Notes: generated by a model not told the origin, from the letters alone. A DNA stretch of 61,024 nucleotides from Saccharopolyspora elongata (GCF_004348985.1 NZ_SMKW01000058.1:1-61024); one strand, 5' to 3'. Counted from the first letter of the stretch, positions 15,594 to 25,784 are shown. Program-made: numbers and translations.

Positions 15594-16802
15594 GTGGTAG
15601 CAGATCCTGCCGACTCCGCCGCCGAAGTCACCCACGCGCTGGCCCGGGCCCGCCTCGCCGACGTGCCCGCTCTCACCGAGCGGTTGATGGCCGCGATCTT
15701 CACCGACAACCCGGAGTGGACCGACTACAGCCCCGTTCCCAAGGAGGACCTCTGGGAGGGCTGCCGGCAGTACCTCGAACGCATCCTGCAGATCCTCAGC
15801 GGCGAGGTGTCCGGGCCGGACGGTGACGACGTGGCGGCCGCGATCGGCCGCCGCCGCGCCGAGCAGGGCGTGCCACTGGAGGTGATGCTGCGGACGTTCC
15901 GGCTGGGCGGCCGGATCGCCTGGGAGGCGCTGGTCGACCAGGCGCACCAGGACGGCGCCGACCCCGACTCGGTGCTGGGCGTCGCGACGTCGATCTGGAC
16001 GGTCATCGACGGCCTGTCCTCGACGCTGTCGACGTCCTACCGCAACACCGAGCTGGAGCGGCTGCGCCGCGACGACCAGCGGCGCCACGCCATGGTCGAG
16101 GACCTGCTCGCGGGTCGCGCGCGCGACATCGCCTTCGCGCAGCGCACCGCGAAGGAGCTCGACCTGCCCACCGGCGGGCGGTACCTGGCGATCGTCGCCG
16201 ACCTGACCAGCGACGGCGGCTTCGCGCTGCGCGGGCACCAGGACGCCTTGAGCGCCCTGCACTTCCGCTCCGTGTGGCAGGTGCGCGCCGATTCGCTGGT
16301 GGGCCTGGTGGCGCTGGAGCAGCGGAGCAAGGACCTCGCGCTGGACGCGCTGCGGCCGCTGGCGCGCGGCCGGGTCGCGGTGTCGCCGCCGGTGCGCGGG
16401 CTCGCGGAGGTGGGGCTCGCCCACCAGCTCGCGCTCACCACGCTGGGCACCTCGTCGTACGGCGCCGCGGAGCTGGTGACCCTGGAGGAGCGGTATCCGG
16501 AGGCGCTGCTGGTGCAGTCGCCGGACCTGGCGCAGCGGATGCTGGAGTCCCAGCTGGGCCCGATCCTGGAGCTGCCGGTCAAGGAACGCGACATGCTGCT
16601 GGACACCCTGGCGGCGTGGCTGGAGGAGAACTGCTCGACGGCCAACGCGGCGGTCCGCCTCCACTGCCACCGCAACACGGTCCTCAACCGCCTGCACCGC
16701 ATCACGTCGCTGATCGGCCAGCCCCTCTACGGGCGCTCGGCGTACGTGTCGCTGTCGCTGGCGCTGTCCGCGCTGCGCCTCCGCGACGGCCTCCGCGACT
16801 AG
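15594..16802 (+). CDS. PucR-type transcriptional regulator (CdaR family)
   Basis: A 402-residue regulator. The N-terminal half resembles the RsbRD-like/PucR sensor helical region, the middle is a GGDEF-like fold domain, and the C-terminus contains the PucR/CdaR helix-turn-helix ENCSTANAAVRLHCHRNTVLNRLHRI. Such proteins often regulate genes for carbon or purine use. The GTG at 15594 is chosen; a GTG at 15555 overlapping the thioesterase stop is an alternative. The stop overlaps the convergent AsnC-type gene by 4 bp. Target genes are not evident. Confidence 0.8.
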   Translation: MVADPADSAAEVTHALARARLADVPALTERLMAAIFTDNPEWTDYSPVPKEDLWEGCRQYLERILQILSGEVSGPDGDDVAAAIGRRRAEQGVPLEVMLRTFRLGGRIAWEALVDQAHQDGADPDSVLGVATSIWTVIDGLSSTLSTSYRNTELERLRRDDQRRHAMVEDLLAGRARDIAFAQRTAKELDLPTGGRYLAIVADLTSDGGFALRGHQDALSALHFRSVWQVRADSLVGLVALEQRSKDLALDALRPLARGRVAVSPPVRGLAEVGLAHQLALTTLGTSSYGAAELVTLEERYPEALLVQSPDLAQRMLESQLGPILELPVKERDMLLDTLAAWLEENCSTANAAVRLHCHRNTVLNRLHRITSLIGQPLYGRSAYVSLSLALSALRLRDGLRD

Positions 16803-17833
16803 GCGGCAGGCAGGGACTTCGGCGGCAGCCAGGGGTCGATCGGGACGCAGCCCGCGGCGTGGCCGTCCTCGTCCAGGAGCCGGCCCATCAGCTTCACCAT
16901 GCGCAGCGTCACCGCCCGGTCCACGAGGTGGAGCTGGGGCAGGCGGTCGGCCAGCAGCGCTTCCAGGCGCGCCAGGTCGGCCACGGACTTCAGCCACAGC
17001 GTGAACAGCAGGTTGTGCGGGCCGGTGACCGATGAGCACATCCGCAGTTCGGGCAGGGCGCTCAGGCCCTGCACGACCTTGTCGAGCTCGCCGGGCGGGA
17101 CGCTGGCCCAGAGGGTGGCGGCGATCGGCCAGCCGGTGAGGTTGCGGGCGATCTCGCACCGCAGCACGGCGTCGCCGTGGTGCGCCAGCCCGGCGATGCG
17201 GCGGCGGACGTTCGGTGCGCTCAGCCCGGTCTCGCGGGCCAGTTCGACCGCGGGTGCGCGGGCATCCCGGGACAGGGCGGTGATCAGCCGGTGGTCGTGC
17301 TCGTCGAGGTCGGCGCGTGGCTGGTCGGCGGCCGGCCGGACGAGCCGGCGCTGCTGGGCGGCGGTGAGGCTGCGCAGTCGCCACCGGGAGCCTTCGGTGA
17401 ACACCCGGGTGCCCAGCGCGGCGCGGGTGCGGGCGACCCCGGGCAGCGCCGAGATGCGCTCGGACACCAGCTCCGACAGCGCGCCGAGGTCCTGGACCAG
17501 CACCATGATCAGCAGGTCCCGCCCACCCGCGAGGTGTTCGACGGTGGCCACCTGCGGGTAGGTCGCCAGCGTTCGGGCCACCTCCATCGCCCGGCCGGAC
17601 TGCACGTCGATCTCGACGTAGGCCGTGAAGATCGCGTCGATCAGCCGGACGCCCGGGTAGCAGGTCGTCCAGGCCCGGCCGGTGCTGCGCAGCCGGTCCC
17701 AGCGCCGGGCCGCGGTCACCGCGTCCACGTCGAGCACCCGGCCCACCTCGGTCCACGAGGCGCGGGGTGCGATCTGCAGCGCGTGCAGGATCGAGCGGTC
17801 CAGCTCGTCCAGCGCCTTCTCCTTTTCCTGCAT
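16799..17833 (-). CDS. Tandem-domain Lrp/AsnC family regulator
   Basis: A 344-residue protein with two AsnC-type units. The first helix-turn-helix lies at about 8-45 (LDELDRSILHALQIAPRASW) and is followed by a ligand-binding RAM-like domain; the second starts near 190 with LDEHDHRLITALSRDARAPA and ends with another RAM domain. Double-length AsnC regulators are known in actinomycetes. It is divergent from the MFS/M20 pair, 103 bp apart, which it most likely controls in response to an amino acid or its derivative. The 5' region holds a direct repeat that duplicates the start codon context. Confidence 0.82.
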   Translation of the reverse strand: MQEKEKALDELDRSILHALQIAPRASWTEVGRVLDVDAVTAARRWDRLRSTGRAWTTCYPGVRLIDAIFTAYVEIDVQSGRAMEVARTLATYPQVATVEHLAGGRDLLIMVLVQDLGALSELVSERISALPGVARTRAALGTRVFTEGSRWRLRSLTAAQQRRLVRPAADQPRADLDEHDHRLITALSRDARAPAVELARETGLSAPNVRRRIAGLAHHGDAVLRCEIARNLTGWPIAATLWASVPPGELDKVVQGLSALPELRMCSSVTGPHNLLFTLWLKSVADLARLEALLADRLPQLHLVDRAVTLRMVKLMGRLLDEDGHAAGCVPIDPWLPPKSLPAA

Positions 17834-17864
17834 GAGCTTCCAGTCATCGTGCTTTTTCCTGCAT
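17823..17864 (-). repeat. Direct repeat over the start of the tandem AsnC gene, with mini-uORF
   Basis: TTTTCCTGCAT (plus strand) occurs at 17823-17833 and 17854-17864, spaced 31 bases, about three helical turns. The first copy spans the gene's own start codon. On the minus strand the second copy begins an ATG that reads six codons (MQEKAR) before TGA at 17844, duplicating the first four residues of the regulator. This could be paired Lrp-type binding sites or a translational decoy. Confidence 0.45.
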
Positions 17865-17936
17865 TCTCGCGCAGGTTCCTTTCGGTGAACTACACCGGAT
17901 CGCACTCTGCTCGGCACGAACACACCTCGGAGGTGA

Positions 17937-19238
17937 GTGTTGGCGCAGGTGGATGGGGCCCTGGCAGCGCGGCCAGGGCGAGCGGCGGTTTCCCCGAAGG
18001 GACGTCGCGAACTGATCGCCGGCACGGTCGGCGGGATCGTCGAGTCGTTCGACTGGACGATCTACGCGGTGCTGGCGCCGTACTTCGCATCGCAGATGTT
18101 CGCCGGGGACGACGAGCTGACCAAGCTGCTCGCGGCCTATGCGGGTTTCGCGGTGGGCTTCGTGGTCCGCCCGATGGGCAGCTACCTGCTCGGCCGGATC
18201 GCCGACGTGCGCGGCCGCCGGTTCGCGCTGATCGTCAGCATGGCCACGATCTGCCTGGGCAGCCTGCTGATCGCGGCGCTGCCCACCGCGGCGACGATCG
18301 GGGTCGCGGCTCCGGTGGTCCTGGTGCTGCTGCGCGCCCTGCAGGGGATCGCGATGGGTGGGGAGAACCCGAGCGTCGCGGCCTACATCACCGAAACCGC
18401 GCCGCAGCACCGCAGGTTCCTCTACAGCGGCCTCTCCTACTGCGGCGCGTTCATCGGCAACATCCTCTGCTTCGCCGTCGTCGGCGCGCTGCTGCTCGTG
18501 CTGGGCGAGCAGGGGGTCGTCGAGGGCGGCTGGCGGATCGGCTTCGTCGTGGCGGCCCTCTTCGGCGTCCTGGCGTTCTGGGTGCGCAGCACGGCAGCCG
18601 AGAGCGAGGAGTTCGAGGCGGGCAGGCGCGCCGCGGCACCGCGGCCGAAGCCGCTCGATCACGCCCGGGGCATGCTCGCGGTGTTCCTGATGACCACCGG
18701 CACCACCGTCGGGGTCTACTTCGGGACCGTCTACCTCCCGGAGTACGCCGCGCAGGTCGGCGTCGCGCATTCCGCGGCGTCCAACCTGGAGATGATCCCG
18801 AGCCTGCTCGCGCTGATCGCCGCGATGGTCGTTTCCGGTTCGCTGGCCGATCGCTTCGGCGGCATGAGGGTGTTCCGGGTCGGGGCTCTGCTGCTGGCGT
18901 TGAGCACGGTTCCGCTGATGACCGCGCTCGCCCAGGGCTGGCTGCCGATGTGGGCGGTGGCGACCTGCTACCTCGTCCTCGGCGTCGCACCCACGACGGC
19001 CGTGGCGAACGTGCTCTACAGCGAGGTCTTCCCGGTGGCGGTGCGGGTGGTGGCCATGGGTGTGCCGTTCACCCTCGCGGTGGCGCTGTTCGGCGGCACC
19101 TTCCCGCTGCTGGCGGAGGGTCTCGCGGCGTTCGGGAACCTGCCCGCGGTTCCGTGGTTCGCCGCCGGCACCGCCGTCATCACGCTGCTGGGGACCGCGG
19201 TGCTCGGTGCGCGTTCCGGCGAGAAGGGACTGTCATGA
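17937..19238 (+). CDS. MFS transporter, metabolite:H+ symporter (MHS) type
   Basis: A 433-residue twelve-helix transporter of the major facilitator superfamily. It carries the MHS features GTVGGIVESFDWTIYAVLAPYF at the start of helix 1 and GRIADVRGRRFAL as the loop 2-3 signature, then GLSYCGAFIGN in the middle. MHS members carry carboxylates, betaines or aromatic acids. GGAGG lies 4 bases before the GTG start (a TTG 3 bases later has better spacing). The stop overlaps the M20 amidohydrolase start by 4 bp, so it probably imports the substrate of that enzyme. Confidence 0.85.
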   Translation: MLAQVDGALAARPGRAAVSPKGRRELIAGTVGGIVESFDWTIYAVLAPYFASQMFAGDDELTKLLAAYAGFAVGFVVRPMGSYLLGRIADVRGRRFALIVSMATICLGSLLIAALPTAATIGVAAPVVLVLLRALQGIAMGGENPSVAAYITETAPQHRRFLYSGLSYCGAFIGNILCFAVVGALLLVLGEQGVVEGGWRIGFVVAALFGVLAFWVRSTAAESEEFEAGRRAAAPRPKPLDHARGMLAVFLMTTGTTVGVYFGTVYLPEYAAQVGVAHSAASNLEMIPSLLALIAAMVVSGSLADRFGGMRVFRVGALLLALSTVPLMTALAQGWLPMWAVATCYLVLGVAPTTAVANVLYSEVFPVAVRVVAMGVPFTLAVALFGGTFPLLAEGLAAFGNLPAVPWFAAGTAVITLLGTAVLGARSGEKGLS

Positions 19239-20458
19239 TCGCCCTGCCGGCGTTGGTGGACGACGCCCGCGCTCTGCATCCGGACCTGGTGCGGATTCGC
19301 CATGATCTGCACCGGGTTCCGGAGCTGGGGCTGCGGCTGCCGCGCACCCAGGAACGCGTGTTGTCCGAATTGGACGGACTGGGCCTGGACGTGTCGACGG
19401 GTACCGGGCTCAGCTCGGTCACCGCGGTCCTGCGCGGCTCGCGACCGGGCCCGACGGTGCTGCTGCGCGGGGACATGGACGCGCTGCCGGTGGTGGAGGC
19501 GACCGGGCTGGATTTCGCCGCGGACGCCGACCGGATGCACGCCTGCGGTCATGATCTGCACACGACGATGCTGCTGGGCGCGGCGAAACTCCTGGCGCCG
19601 CGCAGGGATCAGCTCGCCGGCGACGTGGTGTTCATGTTCCAGCCGGGCGAGGAGGGCTACGACGGCGCGGCGCGGATGCTCGAGGAGGGCCTCCTGTCCG
19701 CGTCCGGGCGCAAGCCCGACGCGGCCTACGCGCTGCACGTGATCTCCTCGCTGCGCCGCGGTCTCTTCACCACCCGAGGCGGGCCGATGCTCGCGGCGTC
19801 CAACCGGCTGGTGGTGACCGTCCGGGGGCGGGGCGGACACGGTTCGATGCCGTTCCGGGCGGTGGACCCGGTGCCGGTGGCGTGCGAGATGGTCCTGGCG
19901 CTGCAGGCCTTCGTGACCCGCCGGTTCGACATCTTCGACCCGGTGGTGCTGACGGTCGGCACGATCCACGGCGGCACCCAGGAGAACGTCATCCCCGACG
20001 AGGTCACCTTCGCCGCGACGGTCCGGTCCTTCTCCCGGCACGCCCAGTCGGTGGTCAAGGACGGCTCGGTCCAGGTCTGCGCGGGCATCGCCGCGGCGCA
20101 CGGGGCGGAGGTGCGAGCGGAATTCGTCGAGCAGTACCCGGTCACGGTCAACGACGAGGCGGAGGCGGAGTTCGTCGCGGACGCCCTGCGGGAGCTGCAC
20201 GGCGAGAACCGCTTCGCCCCGGCCCCCCAACCGCTCGGCGCTTCGGAGGACTTCTCCCGGGTGCTCGACGAGATCCCCGGAGCGATGATCTCCCTGGGCG
20301 CCTGCCCGGAAGACCTCGACCCGGAGAAGGCGCCGAACAACCACTCGCCGAGAGCCCGGTTCGACGACGCGGTGCTCGGCGACGGCGCGGCCGCGTACGC
20401 CGCGCTGGCCGCCCGGCGGCAACAGGACGGCCGAGATACCACCGGGTCGGGCGCTTGA
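19235..20458 (+). CDS. M20 family amidohydrolase (hippurate/N-acyl amino acid hydrolase-like)
   Basis: A 407-residue zinc enzyme of the M20D group that cleaves N-acyl amino acids. Motifs: RHDLHRVPELG near 22-32, LLRGDMDALPV near 76-86 with the metal-binding Asp, HACGHDLHTTMLLG near 106-119 with Cys/His ligands, and FQPGEEG near 136-142 with the catalytic Glu pair. A dimerisation lid domain follows. The ATG overlaps the transporter stop (ATGA), so the two are coupled: import followed by deacylation. The regulator encoded divergently fits an amino acid product. Confidence 0.85.
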   Translation: MIALPALVDDARALHPDLVRIRHDLHRVPELGLRLPRTQERVLSELDGLGLDVSTGTGLSSVTAVLRGSRPGPTVLLRGDMDALPVVEATGLDFAADADRMHACGHDLHTTMLLGAAKLLAPRRDQLAGDVVFMFQPGEEGYDGAARMLEEGLLSASGRKPDAAYALHVISSLRRGLFTTRGGPMLAASNRLVVTVRGRGGHGSMPFRAVDPVPVACEMVLALQAFVTRRFDIFDPVVLTVGTIHGGTQENVIPDEVTFAATVRSFSRHAQSVVKDGSVQVCAGIAAAHGAEVRAEFVEQYPVTVNDEAEAEFVADALRELHGENRFAPAPQPLGASEDFSRVLDEIPGAMISLGACPEDLDPEKAPNNHSPRARFDDAVLGDGAAAYAALAARRQQDGRDTTGSGA

Positions 20459-20506
20459 CTGTGCAAGCGTGACATTCGGTCAAAGAGCAAATTTCGGGCT
20501 GCTGGC

Positions 20507-20546
20507 GGCGGCGTCGACTTCGAGTCGGCGCCGTCGCTTGCTTTTT
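20507..20546 (+). terminator. Terminator after the MFS/M20 operon
   Basis: A 12-bp stem (20507-20518 with 20524-20535, two G-U pairs) with loop TTCGA is followed by GCTTGCTTTTT. This is the clearest Rho-independent terminator in this part and ends the upstream operon. Confidence 0.8.
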
Positions 20547-20636
20547 CGCGCCTGGGTGTGTCTCGCGTCATGTGATCGGCGTCTCGAATACTGTCGGTGA
20601 TGATCGCGTTACATGTTGTGTGTGTCACGCGTGGGA

Positions 20637-20653
20637 ATGTGCGGTTTGCACAT
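20637..20653. promoter_or_regulatory. Inverted repeat upstream of the pdh operon
   Basis: ATGTGC and GCACAT surround GGTTT, 131 bases before the lpd start. It is in the 326-bp gap (20459-20784) that otherwise holds only the terminator above and no gene I can support. The symmetry suits a dimeric regulator controlling the pyruvate dehydrogenase operon. Confidence 0.4.
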
Positions 20654-20784
20654 CCGTTGTCCGAGAAGTCTGGGCGAGCGGGCATAGCGCGGAAGTGGTC
20701 GTGCTCACGACACTCACAGTGAGAATTGCCCGCTCGATCCGGGCTTTCCGTAACCGGCGCGTGCAGTCAAAGGAGCACAGCGAA

Positions 20785-22245
20785 GTGCAGGAGTTCGACC
20801 TTCTCGTGGTGGGCGGTGGCCCCGGCGGATACGTCGCCGCGATCCGGGCCGCGCAGCGCGGCCTCGCGGTCGCCGTGGTGGAAAAGGAGCGGCCCGGCGG
20901 GGTCTGCCTGAACTGGGGCTGCATCCCCACCAAGGCGATGCTGCGCTCGGCCGAGGTGTACGAAACCGTGCTGCACGCGGCCGATTTCGGGGTGAACGTC
21001 GAGAACGTCACCGTCGACTACGACGCGATCACACGTCGCAAGAGCGCGGTCGTCAAGGGCCTCACCGACGGCGTCGCCGGCCTGCTCAAGAGCAACGGCG
21101 TCACCGTGATCAACGGCCACGCCCGGTTCACCGGCCCGACCACCGTGGACGTCTACGCCACCGGTGAGTCGCCGCTGGGCGCCGACGGCCCGCGCTACGC
21201 CGCCGAACCGGCCGGAGTGCAGCCCATCGAGCAGGTCAAGGCCCGCGACGTCATCATCGCCACCGGCTCGGTCCCCGTGCAGCTGCCGCTGCCCGGCGCG
21301 GACCTGCCCGGCGTGATCACCTCCGACGGCGCCTTCGGGCTCACCGAGGTGCCGAAGCGCATCGCGATCATCGGCGGCAGCGCGGTCGGCGCCGAGTGGG
21401 CGACCCTGTTCGCCACCCTCGGCAGCGAGGTCAGCATCATCGAGATGCAGAAGACCCTGGTGCCCGCCGAGGACGTCGAGGTCGGCAAGGCGCTGGGCCG
21501 CTCGTTCACCAAGCGCGGCATCAAGGTGCTCACCGAGGCGACCGTGTCCCGCGTCGACCAGGCCGCCGACGGCCTGAAGGTCACCGTGGACGGCGCCAAG
21601 CCGCAGCAGATCGACGCGGACGTGGTGCTGGTCGGCGTCGGCCGCAAGCCCAACACCGCCAACCTGGACCTGGCGAAGACCGGCGTCGCCACCAGCGAGC
21701 GCGGCTTCATCACCGTCGACGACAAGCTGCGCACCAACGTCGAGCACGTCTACGCGATCGGCGACGTCACCGGCAAGGCGCTGCTCGCGCACGTCGCGTC
21801 GCACCAGGGCGTGGTCGCCGCCGAGACGATCGCCGGGCACCACGCCGCGATCGACTACAACGTCATCCCGGCCGCCACCTTCACCCACCCGGAGATCGCC
21901 AGCGTCGGGCTCACCGAGGCCAAGGCGGTCGAGGCCGGTCACGAGGTGGTCGCCGCCAAGTTCCCGTTCGCCGCGCTCGGTCGCGCGCAGAGCTACGGCG
22001 ACACCGAGGGCTTCATGAAGATCGTCGCCGGCAAGAAGTACGGCGAGGTGCTGGGCGTGCACATCATCGGGCACTCCGCCAGCGACCTGATCACCGAGGG
22101 CGCCCTCGCCATGGCCCTGGAGGCCACCCTCGACGAACTCGCCGAGACCATCCACGCGCACCCGACCCTGGGCGAGATCGGCATGGAGGCGGCGATGTCC
22201 GCCCTCGGCCTGCCGGTCCACGTCGCGCCGCCGAAGAAGCGCTGA
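20785..22245 (+). CDS. lpdA: Dihydrolipoyl dehydrogenase (E3)
   Basis: A 486-residue FAD-dependent disulfide oxidoreductase that reoxidises dihydrolipoamide of the E2 subunit with NAD+. The FAD motif GGGPGGYVAA is at 10-19, the redox disulfide in GGVCLNWGCIPTK (Cys41, Cys46), the NAD-binding fold contains IIGGSAVGAEWATLFA, and the active-site HAHPTLGE is near the C-terminus. It is first in a four-gene operon. The GTG start has AAGGAG 9 bases before. The insertion around residues 125-160 (YATGESPLGADGPRYAAEP) lengthens it slightly compared with typical 465-residue enzymes. Confidence 0.92.
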   Translation: MQEFDLLVVGGGPGGYVAAIRAAQRGLAVAVVEKERPGGVCLNWGCIPTKAMLRSAEVYETVLHAADFGVNVENVTVDYDAITRRKSAVVKGLTDGVAGLLKSNGVTVINGHARFTGPTTVDVYATGESPLGADGPRYAAEPAGVQPIEQVKARDVIIATGSVPVQLPLPGADLPGVITSDGAFGLTEVPKRIAIIGGSAVGAEWATLFATLGSEVSIIEMQKTLVPAEDVEVGKALGRSFTKRGIKVLTEATVSRVDQAADGLKVTVDGAKPQQIDADVVLVGVGRKPNTANLDLAKTGVATSERGFITVDDKLRTNVEHVYAIGDVTGKALLAHVASHQGVVAAETIAGHHAAIDYNVIPAATFTHPEIASVGLTEAKAVEAGHEVVAAKFPFAALGRAQSYGDTEGFMKIVAGKKYGEVLGVHIIGHSASDLITEGALAMALEATLDELAETIHAHPTLGEIGMEAAMSALGLPVHVAPPKKR

Positions 22246-22267
22246 GCGAACGAGAAGGGGATCTGTG

Positions 22268-23368
22268 ATGGCACAGACTGCTACCCGCACCAAGCCTGCC
22301 ACTCGCGCCGCCAAGTCGCGCCGCGCCGGTTCGGTACGCGGCTCCGGCGGCGGACGGTTCGCCGGTGAGTCGCCGGAGCTCCTGAAGGACTACTTCTACG
22401 AGATGACCCTGATCCGCCGCTTCGAGGAGCGCGCGGCCCAGGGCTACACCCAGGCCAAGATCGGCGGCTACTGCCACCTCAACCTCGGTGAGGAAGCCAC
22501 CGTCGTCGGCCTGATGCGGGCGCTGCGCAAGAGCGACCTGCTGTTCACCAACTACCGCGAGCACGGCTACGCGATCGCCAAGGGCATCGAGCCCGGCCGC
22601 GTCATGGCCGAGCTGTACGGCCGCACCACCGGCACCTCCAAGGGCTGGGGCGGTTCGATGCACATGTTCGACGTCGAGGCCGGGCTGCTGGGCGGTTACG
22701 GCATCGTCGGCGGGCAGGTCCCGCTGGCCACCGGCGCGGCGATGGCCATCGACTACCGCGGCAGCGACCAGGTCGTGATGTGCCAGATGGGCGACGGCAC
22801 CACCAACATCGGCGCCTTCCACGAGGCGCTGAACATCGCCGCGCTGTGGAACCTGCCGGTGGTGTTCGTGGTGATCAACAACCAGCTCGGGATGGGCACC
22901 ACGGTCGACAAGTCCTCCGCCGAGCCGGACCTGTTCAAGCGCGCCGCCGCCTACCGGATGCACGGCGAGCGGGTGGACGGCAACGACGTGCTGGCCGTCC
23001 GCGACGCGGCGACCCGCCTGGTCGAGCAGGCCCGCGAGAACGGCCGCCCGGCGCTGCTGGAGGCCGTCAGCGAGCGGCTGAAGGGCCACTCGGTGGTCGA
23101 CCCGGCCAAGTACCGCAGCGAGGACTCGGTCGAGAAGGCCAAGCAGGCCGACCCGGTGGCGAACTTCCGGGCCGAGCTGATCGAGGCGGGCATCCTCGAC
23201 GAGGACGCCGCCGTGGAGATCGAGCGCAAGGCGCAGGCCGAGGCCGACGCGGCGGTCGCGTTCGCCGACGACAGCCCGCACCCGGACCCCTCGACGCTGT
23301 TCGACTACACCTACGCCACCCCGGTGGCCAACGACTCGCGGCGCCTGCCGGCCGACCCGGTCTTCTGA
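22268..23368 (+). CDS. pdhA: Pyruvate dehydrogenase E1 alpha subunit
   Basis: A 366-residue thiamine diphosphate-binding subunit. It has FYEMTLIRRFEE near the N-terminus, GWGGSMHMFDVEAGLLGGYGIVGGQ, and the ThDP motif GDGTTN...INNQ. The GHSVVDP loop corresponds to the regulated loop of PDH E1 alpha. With E1 beta it decarboxylates a 2-oxo acid and passes the acyl group to E2. The ATG at 22268 with AGGGG upstream is preferred to the GTG 3 bases earlier. A Lys/Arg/Ala-rich head of about 30 residues precedes the domain. Pyruvate is more likely than a branched-chain substrate by motif, but not certain. Confidence 0.9.
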   Translation: MAQTATRTKPATRAAKSRRAGSVRGSGGGRFAGESPELLKDYFYEMTLIRRFEERAAQGYTQAKIGGYCHLNLGEEATVVGLMRALRKSDLLFTNYREHGYAIAKGIEPGRVMAELYGRTTGTSKGWGGSMHMFDVEAGLLGGYGIVGGQVPLATGAAMAIDYRGSDQVVMCQMGDGTTNIGAFHEALNIAALWNLPVVFVVINNQLGMGTTVDKSSAEPDLFKRAAAYRMHGERVDGNDVLAVRDAATRLVEQARENGRPALLEAVSERLKGHSVVDPAKYRSEDSVEKAKQADPVANFRAELIEAGILDEDAAVEIERKAQAEADAAVAFADDSPHPDPSTLFDYTYATPVANDSRRLPADPVF

Positions 23369-23407
23369 GGCTTCTGCCCCGCGAATTCGCGACACCCCGC
23401 CACAGAT

Positions 23408-23446
23408 CCCGTGGATCTCTCCGACGCCAATGGAGAGATCCGCGGG
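23408..23446 (+). other. Long intercistronic hairpin between pdhA and pdhB
   Basis: A 15-bp stem (23408-23422 with 23432-23446, one G-U pair) and a 9-base loop lie in the 111-bp gap between E1 alpha and E1 beta. No T-tract follows. In an otherwise tightly spaced operon it may stabilise or attenuate the transcript and set the E1 alpha to E1 beta ratio. Confidence 0.6.
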
Positions 23447-23479
23447 GTTCACCAATGCTTTTGTGCAGGAGAAAAACCC

Positions 23480-24478
23480 TTGGCCGTCATCTCTTATCGC
23501 CAAGCGTTGCACGACACGCTTCGCGAAGAAATGCTGTGCGATGAGGACGTCTTCCTCATCGGCGAGGAAATCGGGGTCTTCGAAGGCTCCTACAAGATCA
23601 CCGCCGGTCTGCTGAAGGAATTCGGCGAGAAGCGCGTGCGCGACACCCCGATCGCCGAAGAGGGCTTCGTCGGCGCCGCGGTCGGCGCCGCCATGCTCGG
23701 CCTGCGGCCGGTCGTCGAACTGATGACGATCAACTTCTCGTTGATCGCGCTGGACCAGATCGTCAACCACGCGGCCAAGATCTACGGCATGTTCGGCGGG
23801 CAGACCAGCGTGCCGATGGTGTTGCGCACGCCGGGCGGCGGCGGCCAGCAGCTGGGCGCCACCCACTCGCAGAACATCGAGCTGTACTACGCGTTCGTGC
23901 CGGGTCTGAAGGTCGTCGCGCCGAGCACCCCGGCCGACGCCAAGGCGCTGCTGCTGGCGTCCATCCGGGACAACGACCCGGTGCTGTTCCTGGAGAACCT
24001 CGCGCTGTACAACACCAAGGGCGAGGTCCCGGACGTCGTCGAGCCCGCCGAGATCGGCAAGGCGAAGGTGACCAAGCAGGGCACCGACATCACCATCATC
24101 GGCTACTCGCGGATGGCCATGGTCGCCCAGCAGGTCGCCGAGAAGCTGCAGGCCGAAGAGGGCATCAACGCCGAGGTCGTCGACCTGCGCAGCCTTCGGC
24201 CGCTGGACCGCGACACCGTCGTGGAGTCGGTGCGCAAGACCGGCTGCGCCGTGATCGCCGAGGACGACTGGCTGACCTACGGCATCGGCGCGGAGGTCGC
24301 GGCGTCCATTTCGGACGGTGCGTTCGACTACCTGGACGCCCCGGTGCGCCGTGTCGCTGCGGCGGAGGTACCGCTGCCCTACGCCAAGCCGCTGGAGCGG
24401 GCCGCACTGCCGTCCGCCGAGTCCCTCACGACCGCTGTCCACCAAACGCTGGACGCCGTCGGCCGCCGTCGCCGCTGA
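23480..24478 (+). CDS. pdhB: Pyruvate dehydrogenase E1 beta subunit
   Basis: A 332-residue transketolase-like subunit that pairs with E1 alpha. It shows LIGEEIGVFEGSYKIT, DTPIAEEGFVGAAVGAAM, EVVDLRSLRPLD and the C-terminal PYAKPLERAALPS expected for this family. I place the start at TTG (MAVISYRQAL) because AGGAGA lies 7 bases upstream and this matches the family's N-terminus; an upstream GTG would add 23 unrelated residues. It is separated from pdhA by 111 bases that hold a long hairpin and is followed by E2 after 25 bases. Confidence 0.9.
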   Translation: MAVISYRQALHDTLREEMLCDEDVFLIGEEIGVFEGSYKITAGLLKEFGEKRVRDTPIAEEGFVGAAVGAAMLGLRPVVELMTINFSLIALDQIVNHAAKIYGMFGGQTSVPMVLRTPGGGGQQLGATHSQNIELYYAFVPGLKVVAPSTPADAKALLLASIRDNDPVLFLENLALYNTKGEVPDVVEPAEIGKAKVTKQGTDITIIGYSRMAMVAQQVAEKLQAEEGINAEVVDLRSLRPLDRDTVVESVRKTGCAVIAEDDWLTYGIGAEVAASISDGAFDYLDAPVRRVAAAEVPLPYAKPLERAALPSAESLTTAVHQTLDAVGRRRR

Positions 24479-24503
24479 GGCCTGTGCTCACCCGAGGAAG
24501 ACC

Positions 24504-25667
<1,164 letters not shown>

Positions 25668-25681
25668 CGATCGGCGACTTG

Positions 25682-25724
25682 GGCCCCTTCCGCGACGACA
25701 CGGCTCTCGCGGAAGGGGCCTTTT
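25682..25724 (+). terminator. Terminator of the pdh operon
   Basis: A perfect 13-bp stem (25682-25694 with 25708-25720) around a 13-base loop, followed by TTTT. It lies 14 bases after the E2 stop. Confidence 0.9.
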
Positions 25725-25746
25725 CACGCCCGCATGAGCCGACAGG

Positions 25747-25776
25747 AAAGGGTGCCTTCCGGTGTGGAAGGCGCCC
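25747..25776 (-). terminator. Terminator of the aminotransferase gene
   Basis: An 11-bp stem (25750-25760 with 25766-25776, one G-U pair) and 5-base loop; in minus-strand reading it ends with TTTCC. It is directly downstream of the convergent aminotransferase stop (25785). Confidence 0.75.
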
Positions 25777-25784
25777 CTTCGCCG

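Noticed and set aside
20572..20784. An N-terminal extension of the dihydrolipoyl dehydrogenase
   Set aside because: The extension is low-complexity and unlike the family; GTG at 20785 has a well-placed AAGGAG.
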